Source: Thermoanaerobaculia bacterium (GTDB lineage: Bacteria; Acidobacteriota; Thermoanaerobaculia; Gp7-AA8). From it: a stretch of DNA of 34,830 bases. Location of the stretch: the NCBI GenBank assembly GCA_023700825.1, contig JAMPYE010000004.1, positions 1 through 34,830 of the forward strand. The letters run 5' to 3'. The position numbers were made by a program, and so were the translations under genes. The notes beneath the pieces were generated by a model. It had not been told where the DNA came from and made no database searches. It worked only from the letters and a program-made list of their open reading frames with translations. Positions 24,269 through 31,734 of this stretch are shown here, piece by piece (position 1 is the first letter of the stretch; each line of letters starts with the position of its first letter).

Positions 24269-24283
24269 GATTTGAATCAAATC
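24269..24283. promoter_or_regulatory. Palindrome upstream of the alcohol dehydrogenase
   Basis: GATTTGA-A-TCAAATC is a perfect 7-bp-arm palindrome in an AT-rich patch of an otherwise GC-rich genome. It lies 30 bases before the dehydrogenase start, in the 273-base region shared with the divergent RibD-like gene. It looks like an operator for a dimeric repressor; the binding protein is unknown. Confidence 0.4.
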
Positions 24284-24415
24284 TGCTGCTACCGACTGGC
24301 TGATATTGAATCTAGGCGCGGAGCGGGTCGTTCCCTTGCCTGATTCTCCTGAGTGTTGACACGATTCTGCCGGTATGAGTTCGGCGACGCATCGTCCGGA
24401 CCGACTGCGCTCCCC

Positions 24416-24460
24416 ACGCCGGAGGCGTACCGGATGGTAGCCACGGGTCGCGCCGCGCAG
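24416..24460 (+). repeat. Copy 4, a looser relative of the hairpin-core repeat
   Basis: Hairpin ACGCC-GGA-GGCGT (24416-24428) is followed by a core GGATGGTAGCC (compare GGAGAGTAGCC) and a GC-rich region CGCGCCGCGCAGCGGGGCG that may form the second hairpin. Order and loop match the other copies, but the core differs at two bases, so I treat it as a diverged family member. Confidence 0.45.
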
Positions 24461-24512
24461 CGGGGCGCTCCTGCGATCCCACTCGAACCTGCGCGGTCCT
24501 ATCATTGAACTC

Positions 24513-25202
24513 ATGAGAACCAAAGACCGGCCCTACGTCATCTGCCACATGGTCCCGTCGATCGACGGGAGAATCGTCGTCCGCGACTGGAAGCTCGGGA
24601 GCGCGTTGCGCGAGTACGAGAAGACCGCCGCGACCTTCGGCGCGGACGCCTGGATCATCGGGCGGATCTCGATGGAGCCGTATGCCGGCAAGGCGCGCGT
24701 GCCCGTGCGGAAGAACGGCGCACCCATCGCGCGAAAGGACTTCGTCGCCGAACGCGACGCGACGTCGTACGCGATCGCAATCGACCCCTCGGGGAAGCTC
24801 CGATGGGAGAAGAGCGACATCGACGGCGAGCACGTCGTCACCGTGCTCACCGAATCGGTCACCGACGACTACCTGGCGTTCCTGCAGTCGAAAGGGGTGT
24901 CGTACCTCTTCGGCGGGAAGTCGCGGATCGACGTCGCAGTGGTGCTCAGGAAACTGCGCTCGTGCTTCGGCATCAAGAGGCTGCTGCTCGAAGGCGGGGG
25001 GAAGATCAACGGCCATTTCCTCGCCGCCGATCAGATCGACGAGCTCAGCATCCTCGTCGCGCCAGTCGCCGACGGCAGTGTCGGCACGCCATCGCTCTTC
25101 AACGTGGCAGGTCGCCGCACGCCGGTGCGCGCGCTGAAGCTCCTGTCGATCGAGAAGCGAGCAAGCGACCTCGTGTGGCTCCGATACAGGGTCCGGCAGT
25201 GA
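24513..25202 (+). CDS. RibD C-terminal domain (DHFR-fold) reductase
   Basis: The 229-residue protein is a free-standing RibD_C/dihydrofolate-reductase-fold protein: it begins with YVICHMVPSIDGRIVVRDW (the conserved strand and Asp-Gly), has DAWIIGRISMEPYAG for the NADPH site, SYLFGGKSRIDV in the middle and RLLLEGGGKINGHFLAADQI near the C-terminus. Such proteins reduce pyrimidine or related substrates using NADPH; this one lacks a deaminase domain, so it is not a full RibD. No strong ribosome site precedes the ATG. It is divergent from the alcohol dehydrogenase and may share its operator region. Confidence 0.88.
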   Translation: MRTKDRPYVICHMVPSIDGRIVVRDWKLGSALREYEKTAATFGADAWIIGRISMEPYAGKARVPVRKNGAPIARKDFVAERDATSYAIAIDPSGKLRWEKSDIDGEHVVTVLTESVTDDYLAFLQSKGVSYLFGGKSRIDVAVVLRKLRSCFGIKRLLLEGGGKINGHFLAADQIDELSILVAPVADGSVGTPSLFNVAGRRTPVRALKLLSIEKRASDLVWLRYRVRQ

Positions 25203-25299
25203 GGCTCGTGCTCGTGATACGGCGATCCTGAAGCTCGAGCCGGCCGCAGTTTCGGAGGCCCGCTGACGGCTGAATCGGTCTGCGCGAAGCTGCCCCCCG

Positions 25300-25326
25300 G
25301 TGAGACGCCGCCTCGCGGCGTCTCAC
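25300..25326. terminator. Hairpin between convergent genes
   Basis: A 12-bp stem (25300-25311 with 25315-25326; GTGAGACGCCGC / GCGGCGTCTCAC) with a three-base loop lies between the RibD-like gene and the FAD-subunit gene, which run toward each other. It probably stops transcription from both, though no T tract follows. Confidence 0.5.
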
Positions 25327-25446
25327 ATCGCTTCGTCGTGCGTGGATGGAGATCCGACGCGTGCCCTGGAACGTCCGCGAATCGTGAGGGCGCGACGTTC
25401 GAGGCGCTGTGGGTGCCGCGTTCGTATCGAACGACGATCCGTCACG

Positions 25447-26418
25447 TCAACCCAACGCGCCGAGCGCTTCGGCGACCGCGCCCCGCACGAGCGCCACCTT
25501 GTACTCGTTACCCGACATGGGCGTGGCGCCCTCCGCGGCCTTCGCGACGGCGCGCTCGATCGTCGCGTCGTCGAGCGCGTGCCCGACGAGAAGCTCTTCC
25601 GCCTTCGCCACGCGCCACGGGATCGCCGCGACTCCGGAGAGGACGATCCTCGCGTGACTGACCGAGGCGCCTCGCGTCGCGACGACGACCGCGGCGCCGA
25701 CGAGGGCGAAGTCCCACGCGCCGCGGGCCCTGAGCTTCGAGTAGCAGCCGCGCGCGCCCTGCAGGGGTGGGGGAACGACGATCTCCGAAACGATCTCCCC
25801 CGGCTCCACGACCGTCTCCCGCATGAAGTCCCTCTCCGGCGGGACGAAAAATGCGTCGATCGGAACCGAGCGGGCGCCGCCCGGGCCCACGAGGCTCACA
25901 GCCGCGTCCAGCGCGGTGAGTGCCGGCGCGGTGTCGGACGGATGAACCATGAAACAGCTCTCGCCGCCGAAGATCGCGTGGAGCTGATTCTCTCCCTCGG
26001 CCGCGAAGCAGGTGCCGCCTCCTTTGCGCAGGCACTCGAAGTCGCCCCTGAAGTACCAGCATCGCGGGCGCTGGCAGAGGTTTCCGCCTAACGTACCCTG
26101 GTTGCGAAGCTGCGGGCTCGCAGCGGCCGCGGCCGCATCGGCGAGAACGCGATACTTCTCCCTCACGAGCGGATTCGCGGCGAGTTCCGCGAGCGTCGTC
26201 AGCGCGCCGATTCGGAGCCCTCCGCTCGCGGTTCTGCTGACCCCTCGGAGCTCCGCAAGCCCGCTCAGGCTGACGAGCTTGTCCGCGGAATAGACGCCGT
26301 CGCGGAGGCAGCCGACGACGTCGGTGCCTCCTGCGTGTGCGCGCGCGCCGGGGGAGGAGAGCTCGCGGATGGCCTGGGCGAGCGAGGTCGGTCTCACGTA
26401 CGAAAATGTTGGCAGCAT
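25447..26418 (-). CDS. FAD/4Fe-4S subunit of aldehyde oxidoreductase (PaoB-like)
   Basis: The 323-residue protein belongs to the FAD-binding subunits of molybdenum hydroxylases. The FAD motifs ARAHAGGTDVVG (residues 26-36) and NQGTLGGNLCQR (106-117) are present. Cysteines 115, 120, 129 and 137 lie in an insertion (CQRPRCWYFRGDFEC) as in E. coli PaoB (YagS), where they hold an extra [4Fe-4S] cluster. The C-terminal CO-dehydrogenase flavoprotein domain follows. It passes electrons from the 2Fe-2S subunit to an acceptor. It starts three bases after the stop of the Mo subunit, so the three genes form one operon. Confidence 0.93.
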   Translation of the reverse strand: MLPTFSYVRPTSLAQAIRELSSPGARAHAGGTDVVGCLRDGVYSADKLVSLSGLAELRGVSRTASGGLRIGALTTLAELAANPLVREKYRVLADAAAAAASPQLRNQGTLGGNLCQRPRCWYFRGDFECLRKGGGTCFAAEGENQLHAIFGGESCFMVHPSDTAPALTALDAAVSLVGPGGARSVPIDAFFVPPERDFMRETVVEPGEIVSEIVVPPPLQGARGCYSKLRARGAWDFALVGAAVVVATRGASVSHARIVLSGVAAIPWRVAKAEELLVGHALDDATIERAVAKAAEGATPMSGNEYKVALVRGAVAEALGALG

Positions 26419-26421
26419 GGT

Positions 26422-28725
26422 CTAGCTCCTCGTTCGCGCGAGCGCCGTAACGATCGCGTTCGCCGTGATGGGCGCGTCAAAGATGCGAACGCCGATCGCG
26501 TCGCGTACGGCATTCGCGATGGCGGCGGCCGCAGGGACCGTCGCCGGCTCGCCGAGCCCCTTCGCGCCGACGGAGTTGCACTCCGCGTCGCGCGGGTCGA
26601 CCGGAAGGCAGGTGAATTCGGCCGGGAAGTCGAGCGCGGTCGGGATCTTGTAGTCGTGCCACGCCCCCGTCACCAGCTTGCCGGTGTTGCGGTCGAGCAT
26701 CCTCCGCTCCGTTAGGCCGAAGCCGATTCCCATCGTCACGCCCCCCAGCACCTGGTTCTCGTACGTGAGCGCGTTCATCACGCGCCCCGAGTCCTGGGCC
26801 GCGAGGTACTTGACGACCTTCACCGCGCCGGTGCGCGTGTTCACCTCGACCTCGGCGAAGTGTGCCGCGAACGGCAGCGCCACTTTTCCCTCGGGATGAG
26901 GTTCCCGTTTCCCGACGCCAACGAGCTGCTGGCGCTGTGCGAGCGATTTCAGCTGGGCGAGGGGGACGCTCTTGGCATCGCCGGCGATCTCGATCGCTCC
27001 GTCACGAAGCGACAGATCCTTCACGTCCTTTCCGAGCTCCGCCGCGGCGAGCGACAGGAGCTCGTTCTTCACGGCGACGGCGGCCGACCTCGCCGCCGGC
27101 ATGTTCACGAGCACCGTCTGGCTTCCTCCGGACGACGGCGCGAACTGCGTCGTCGCCGTGTCGGCCATCTCGACCTGGATCTTCGCGATGGGCACGCCGA
27201 GCTCCTCGGCGACGACCTGCGCGAGAATCGTCCGCGTGCCGGTGCCGATGTCCGCGGCGCCGGAGTTCACGTTCGCCGAGCCGTCGGCGTAGAGCTTCAC
27301 GATGGCGGTGGCCGTCGGGTCGCCGCCGTAGCCCCACATCCCGGCCGCGACGCCGATCCCGCGCCTGACGTGACCGCGGCCCCTCGCGCGTTTCCGCGCG
27401 GCAGCCCAGCCAAAGCCCGCGCTGCCGTTCTTCAGGCAGTCGGCGAGCCCGGTCGACGTGTACGGCTGCCCGGCGCGCATCTGGCTTAGGGTCGGGACGT
27501 TCTTCAGTCGCATCGCCACGGGATCGAGGCCGAGCCTCTCCGCGAGCTCGTCGATCACCTGCTCGAGCGCCCACGCCGCCTGCGGAAAGCCCGGGGCGCG
27601 GAACGCGCGCGCCTGCCCCGCGTTCATGAGCGCCGCCGTTTCCTCGACGCGGACGTTGGCGCAGGTGTAGAGGTCCAGGACGAGGTAACCCGACGTCGCA
27701 GCGGCGGGGAAGGCGCCTACTCCGCCGAGGAGCTTCGCGTCGAAGGCGGTCAGCTTCCCGTCCTTCCTCGCGCCCGCCTTGATGCTGATCGTGTTCGCGG
27801 GGCGGTTGCCGGCGCAGAGCATCGTCTCCTCGCGGGAGAGCGCCGCTTTGACCGGCCGGCCGGTCGTGCGGGCGAGGATCGCGGCGAGCACCGTGTACTT
27901 GCCGAGCTCGAGCTTGCTTCCGAAGCCGCCGCCCATGAAGCGGCTGCTAACGCGAACCGAGGCAAGCGGGAGCTGCAGCGCCTGCGCGAGACCCCGGCGG
28001 ATCGCGTAGACACCTTGCGTGCTGTCCCAGACCTGCAGGCTTCCACCGTCCCATTGCGCGACGGAGCAGTGGGTCTCCATCGGCGTGTGCAGCTCGCACG
28101 AGGTATGGAACTCCCGTTCGACCGTCACGTCGGCGGCGGCGAAGCCCGACGCGAGGTCGCCGCGCTCGGTGACCCGCGGCTCCCCGAGCTGGTTGCCGAA
28201 GGGGTGAACCTTCGGCGCGTCGGGCCGGAGCGCCCGCTCGTAGTCGACGACGAAGGGAAGGATCTCGTACTCGACGACGACGGCGCGCGCCGCGTCGGCA
28301 GCCTGCAGCGGCGTCTCGGCGACCAGTGCCGCGACCTCATCGCCCTCGTAGCGGCACTCGGGATCGAGGAGGCGCGAGAGCGCTCCCTTCGCGCCGAAAT
28401 ACCAGGGGATCGACGCCTCGGGGGAATCGCAGGTGATGACGGCGTGAACGCCCGGCATCGCAAGCGCGCGCGACGCATCGATCCGCTTCACCCTGGCGTG
28501 TGCGTGAGGTGAGCGGACGATGGCACAGTGCAGCATTCCGGGGAGAGCGAGGTCGCGCGTGTAGACCGCGGTGCCGGAGACACGCTCGTGCGCGTCGACC
28601 CGGGGAACCGCGGCGCCGACGACGTTCGTCTTCTCCCACGCGGGCAGCGCCGGGTTTTCCCTGGTTGTCGCGGTCGTCGCGGCTGTCGCGATCGCCTGCG
28701 TCATGAAGGAACAGGGGCCGGTCAT
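26422..28725 (-). CDS. Molybdopterin subunit of aldehyde oxidoreductase (PaoC-like)
   Basis: With the ATG at 28725 (GGAGGT upstream and ATGA overlap with the 2Fe-2S gene) the protein has 767 residues. It is the large xanthine dehydrogenase-family subunit: the N-terminal a/b hammerhead domain begins VVGAAVPRVDAHERVSGTAV, the Mo-cofactor domains contain SRFMGGGFGSKLE and RAFRAPGFPQAAWALEQVID, and the catalytic glutamate is Glu726 in AKGLGEPATVPAAAAIANAV. It would oxidise aldehydes to acids using water. The molybdopterin cytosine dinucleotide cofactor is expected from the family. No XdhC/PaoD-type insertion chaperone is in the window. Confidence 0.94.
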   Translation of the reverse strand: MTGPCSFMTQAIATAATTATTRENPALPAWEKTNVVGAAVPRVDAHERVSGTAVYTRDLALPGMLHCAIVRSPHAHARVKRIDASRALAMPGVHAVITCDSPEASIPWYFGAKGALSRLLDPECRYEGDEVAALVAETPLQAADAARAVVVEYEILPFVVDYERALRPDAPKVHPFGNQLGEPRVTERGDLASGFAAADVTVEREFHTSCELHTPMETHCSVAQWDGGSLQVWDSTQGVYAIRRGLAQALQLPLASVRVSSRFMGGGFGSKLELGKYTVLAAILARTTGRPVKAALSREETMLCAGNRPANTISIKAGARKDGKLTAFDAKLLGGVGAFPAAATSGYLVLDLYTCANVRVEETAALMNAGQARAFRAPGFPQAAWALEQVIDELAERLGLDPVAMRLKNVPTLSQMRAGQPYTSTGLADCLKNGSAGFGWAAARKRARGRGHVRRGIGVAAGMWGYGGDPTATAIVKLYADGSANVNSGAADIGTGTRTILAQVVAEELGVPIAKIQVEMADTATTQFAPSSGGSQTVLVNMPAARSAAVAVKNELLSLAAAELGKDVKDLSLRDGAIEIAGDAKSVPLAQLKSLAQRQQLVGVGKREPHPEGKVALPFAAHFAEVEVNTRTGAVKVVKYLAAQDSGRVMNALTYENQVLGGVTMGIGFGLTERRMLDRNTGKLVTGAWHDYKIPTALDFPAEFTCLPVDPRDAECNSVGAKGLGEPATVPAAAAIANAVRDAIGVRIFDAPITANAIVTALARTRS

Positions 28726-29354
28726 TTCGCACCTCCCTCGCGGCGCGCGCGCGCGACGCGCTCGACCGCCTTGAAGATGTGGCCGTAGGCGCCGCAGCGG
28801 CAGAGGTTGCCGCTCATGCCGAGGCGGACGTCGTCGAGCGTCGGACTCGGGTTCGCGCGGAGGAGCCCCTCGGCGGCCATGATCTGTCCAGGCGTGCAGT
28901 AGCCGCACTGCAGGGCGTCCTCCTCGACGAACGCCTTCTGCACGTCGCCGAGTTCCTCGCCGCGCGCGAGCCCTTCGATCGTCGTGATCTCATGCCCTTC
29001 GGCCTCGAGGGCCAGCGTCAGGCAGGCGTATCGGGTGACGCCGTCGACGAGGACGGTGCACGCGCCGCACTCGCCGCGCTCACAGCCGGGCTTCGTGCCG
29101 ACGAAACCGAGGCGCTCGCGTAGAACGGCGAGCAGCGTCTCGCGCGGCTCGACGGCGAGGCGATGCTTCCGGCCGTTGACGGAGAGGCCGATCGTCATGG
29201 GTTCGGCCGCGCTCGCCTTCTGCTGTTCGGCGGTAGCCGGCAGCGCGGAACCCGCTGCAGCCGCGGCGACGGCGCCGACACCCATCGTCGTGAGGAATCC
29301 GCGGCGGCTGACGCCCGAATGGTCGCAACCGCCCTTCTTGCACTGATCGCTCAT
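28722..29354 (-). CDS. 2Fe-2S subunit of aldehyde oxidoreductase, Tat exported (PaoA-like)
   Basis: The 210-residue protein starts at 29354 with GGAGG just upstream. Its N-terminus has a Tat signal (Ser-Arg-Arg-Gly-Phe-Leu at 16-21, then a hydrophobic Ala-rich stretch to about 40), so the complex is probably carried folded into the periplasm, as with PaoABC. A plant-type [2Fe-2S] site has Cys91, 96, 99 and 111, and a second site Cys150, 153, 185 and 187 (ALQCGYCTPGQ, GNLCRCGAYGH). It is the first gene of the operon; its TGA overlaps the Mo-subunit start. Confidence 0.94.
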   Translation of the reverse strand: MSDQCKKGGCDHSGVSRRGFLTTMGVGAVAAAAAGSALPATAEQQKASAAEPMTIGLSVNGRKHRLAVEPRETLLAVLRERLGFVGTKPGCERGECGACTVLVDGVTRYACLTLALEAEGHEITTIEGLARGEELGDVQKAFVEEDALQCGYCTPGQIMAAEGLLRANPSPTLDDVRLGMSGNLCRCGAYGHIFKAVERVARARREGGAK

Positions 29355-29589
29355 CGAACCTCCCTCGCGCAAACGCGCAGGACGCAGGCCCGACCCCGCG
29401 ACCTGACCCACGAGGATGACGGGGTCCGGGCAGAACGTCGTGGGGCGATGATATCGCGGAGGACGCGGGCGTTCACATCGAGGAACATCCTGGTTCGTTG
29501 ATGGAACGAACGCACGTCCCTGGGTGAGCCGGGTCACCGCGGCGCAGTCGGCGCGGCGGAAGCGGATGGCAAGTGGAGCCAGTGCGGAT
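29355..29589. other. Gene-free stretch upstream of the oxidoreductase operon
   Basis: The promoter of the aldehyde oxidoreductase operon should lie here. I see no clear -35/-10 pair, operator or small gene. The repeat at 29590 follows, before the end of the sigma-factor gene. Confidence 0.35.
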
Positions 29590-29721
29590 GGGGTCAGGCG
29601 ATGGCGTGTCAGCGGATTGCGGGGAGGGGCTCGCACCTCGAAAGTTCACCTGGCGCGCTGCGCGACTCGAGGTCCGGAGTGACGTGCGGGGTCCACAAGT
29701 CAACTATCGAGGTGTGACCCC
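29590..29721. repeat. Repeat with GGGGTCA/TGACCCC ends and an internal inverted repeat
   Basis: GGGGTCA at the left and TGACCCC at the right bound 132 bases. Inside, CACCTCGAAAGTTCAC (29634-29649) is nearly complementary to GTCAACTATCGAGGTG (29699-29714), 14 of 16 pairs. The segment CACCTCGAAAGTTCACCTGG plus CGCGCTGCGCGA resembles 34357-34388, so this is a repeat family. Confidence 0.45.
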
Positions 29722-29744
29722 AGCGGCAGCGGCGGTCGCCGGAC

Positions 29745-30338
29745 TTATCGCGGCACGGCCTCAACCTTCTTCGTCAGCTCGTTCAGAAGCCACGCCTTCG
29801 CCATCCTCCAGTCGCGTTTTACTGTTTCGGTGGAAACGCCGAGGACCTCGGCCGTCTCTTCGATGTTCAGCCCGCCGAAGTAGCGCAATTCGACCACGCG
29901 GCTCTTGCGCGCGTCGACCCGCGTGAGAGCATCGAGTGCCTCGTCGAGCGCGAGCACTTCGACGCCGTGCTCCTCCGCGGCGATCACGGCCTCGTCGAGC
30001 GCGACGCGCAGCGCGCCTCCTCCGCGTTTCGAGACTGCGCGCCGCCGCGCGTGGTCGACGACGATTCGCCGCATGACCTGCGAGCAAAGCGCGAAGAAAT
30101 GCACGCGGTTTTCGCAGCGAATGCCGCCGGCTCGCACGAGCTTGAGGTACGCCTCGTTCGCAAGGGCGGCCGATTCGAGGCTCCCGTCAGCCCTGCGGAG
30201 CGCGAGATGCTGGTGGGCGATCCGCCGGAGCTTCGGATACAGCAACTCCATCAGGCAGTTCAGCGCCGTCGCATCGCCGTCGTTCCAGGCGGCGAGCATC
30301 GCCGTGATGTCGTGCGGCTCCTGCTTCACGAGCAACAC
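29745..30338 (-). CDS. ECF-type RNA polymerase sigma factor
   Basis: The 197-residue protein is an extracytoplasmic-function sigma factor of the PF07638-like group common in Acidobacteriota and Planctomycetes. Region 2 covers about 15-100 (ALNCLMELLYPKLRRIAHQH, then VHFFALCSQVMRRIVVDHAR) and region 4 about 130-190 (DARKSRVVELRYFGGLNIEE, VSTETVKRDWRMAKAWL), the helix-turn-helix contacting the -35 element. The start is GTG at 30338; the ribosome site is weak. It lies on the same strand as kinase 2, with a secreted-protein gene between them in the opposite direction. The partner could be the kinase, as no classical anti-sigma gene is seen. Confidence 0.9.
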   Translation of the reverse strand: MLLVKQEPHDITAMLAAWNDGDATALNCLMELLYPKLRRIAHQHLALRRADGSLESAALANEAYLKLVRAGGIRCENRVHFFALCSQVMRRIVVDHARRRAVSKRGGGALRVALDEAVIAAEEHGVEVLALDEALDALTRVDARKSRVVELRYFGGLNIEETAEVLGVSTETVKRDWRMAKAWLLNELTKKVEAVPR

Positions 30339-30419
30339 CCGTCAGAAGATCATACGCCATTAACCATTTCTGCCCCCGTTCGCGGAGTACAGGACAGAGC
30401 ACTCTCGAGGAGGTTTCCC

Positions 30420-31700
30420 ATGAGACTCCGAACGCTTCTGTCGCTCTTCATCGCAATCTGCGCGCCTGCGGTCTTTGCCCAGACCATCACGATCGGGAAC
30501 GTCTACACTCCGCAGACCGGCTTTGCGATCGGTCCCGTTGATGGCATCACCTTCGTGGACCTCGTCCACCCGGCGACCGCCTCCGGAGCGCTGGTTCAGG
30601 CGAGCTTTGCTTATCCGTGCTGGGCTGAGGAGTGCCCCGGCGCCGCCAAGATCAAGTTTTTCCGCCAGGTCGGCAGCAATCTCAGGATGATCGCGGAGCG
30701 CGGGCCTTTCAATGCGCCCCTGACCGACAACCAGATCTTCGAGCTCTCGCCTCCGGTGCAGGTCCTCGAAGGAGACCTGATCGGCGTCGCAGAAATGGTC
30801 TCGAAGGCCGACTGCGGTGGCAGTTTTCAGCTGGCGCCCCCCTCGGAGGGGCGGTATCTGGCGTTTTCAAACGACGTCATGGGCGAGGTACGAATGTCGG
30901 CCGGAAAGTACGCAACCGGAACGCTCGTCGTCTCCGCTTCGGGAACACCCGGCAGCGAGTACGCGGCGCGCATCATGCCGGTCGTCGGCTCCGCAGCCGG
31001 TGGCTATGGATCGCAGTGGAGCACCTCCGTCCAGCTGCTGAATCCGAATTCCGTCGCCACGACGGGGAAGCTGGTCTTTCGCTCCGCGGGCGTTCCCGCA
31101 TCGTCGAGCGACCCGAGCATCCCGTACTCACTCGAACCCGGGGCGACGGAGACGATTCCCGACATCGCTGCCGCGTTCGGAAGGGGAGGGCTCGGCAGCC
31201 TCGATGTGGTTACCCGCTACGGCGACGGCGTCCCGCCCGTCGTCGTCGCTTACATCTTCAGCGCGCACGACGACGGCGGCGTGTTCGGCATGACCGAATA
31301 CGCGGTCGATTTGACCGAGCGTTCGAGCCAATACCCGACGTCGACGGGAACGCGCATCGGAAGCTGGGTTCTCGACGACGCCGTCACGGGCTATCTGATC
31401 GCGCCACGCTCGGCAACGGAGTCGCGATTCAACATCGGCGTGCGGACACTGGCGCCGGGCGCATCGATCACCGCAACGCTCCGGAGTTCGACCGGCGCGC
31501 CTGTGCTGACGGTCACCCGCGAATTTCCGCCCGACTATTTCCAGCAATTCTCAGCAGGTGAATTCTTCGGCATGTCCCTCGCCGGAGGAGAATCGATCGT
31601 GCTGACCGTGGTCAGGGGCTCGGCGATCGTGTACGGCTGCGCAGTCGATAACCTGACGAACGATCCGGCGATCTTCTACGCGTACGGCGTAACGCCGTAG
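30420..31700 (+). CDS. Secreted protein of unknown function (426 aa)
   Basis: The ATG at 30420 has GGAGG six bases upstream. The protein has a signal peptide (Arg-rich start, hydrophobic 6-18, cleavage after Val-Phe-Ala at 18-20). The mature part is rich in Ser, Thr, Gly and Val and looks beta-structured; two segments (about 25-180 and 190-426) may be separate domains, the second containing GSQWSTSVQLLNPNSVAT, a pattern common in secreted proteins that accompany Ig-like or lectin-like folds. It has a few cysteines in the first domain (about 63, 68, 139). Family not recognised. It lies divergent from the sigma-factor gene (81 bases) and convergent with kinase 2. Confidence 0.82.
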   Translation: MRLRTLLSLFIAICAPAVFAQTITIGNVYTPQTGFAIGPVDGITFVDLVHPATASGALVQASFAYPCWAEECPGAAKIKFFRQVGSNLRMIAERGPFNAPLTDNQIFELSPPVQVLEGDLIGVAEMVSKADCGGSFQLAPPSEGRYLAFSNDVMGEVRMSAGKYATGTLVVSASGTPGSEYAARIMPVVGSAAGGYGSQWSTSVQLLNPNSVATTGKLVFRSAGVPASSSDPSIPYSLEPGATETIPDIAAAFGRGGLGSLDVVTRYGDGVPPVVVAYIFSAHDDGGVFGMTEYAVDLTERSSQYPTSTGTRIGSWVLDDAVTGYLIAPRSATESRFNIGVRTLAPGASITATLRSSTGAPVLTVTREFPPDYFQQFSAGEFFGMSLAGGESIVLTVVRGSAIVYGCAVDNLTNDPAIFYAYGVTP

Positions 31701-31734
31701 CGAATCGCGGTGGACGCTGAACGGCGACCGCCGG

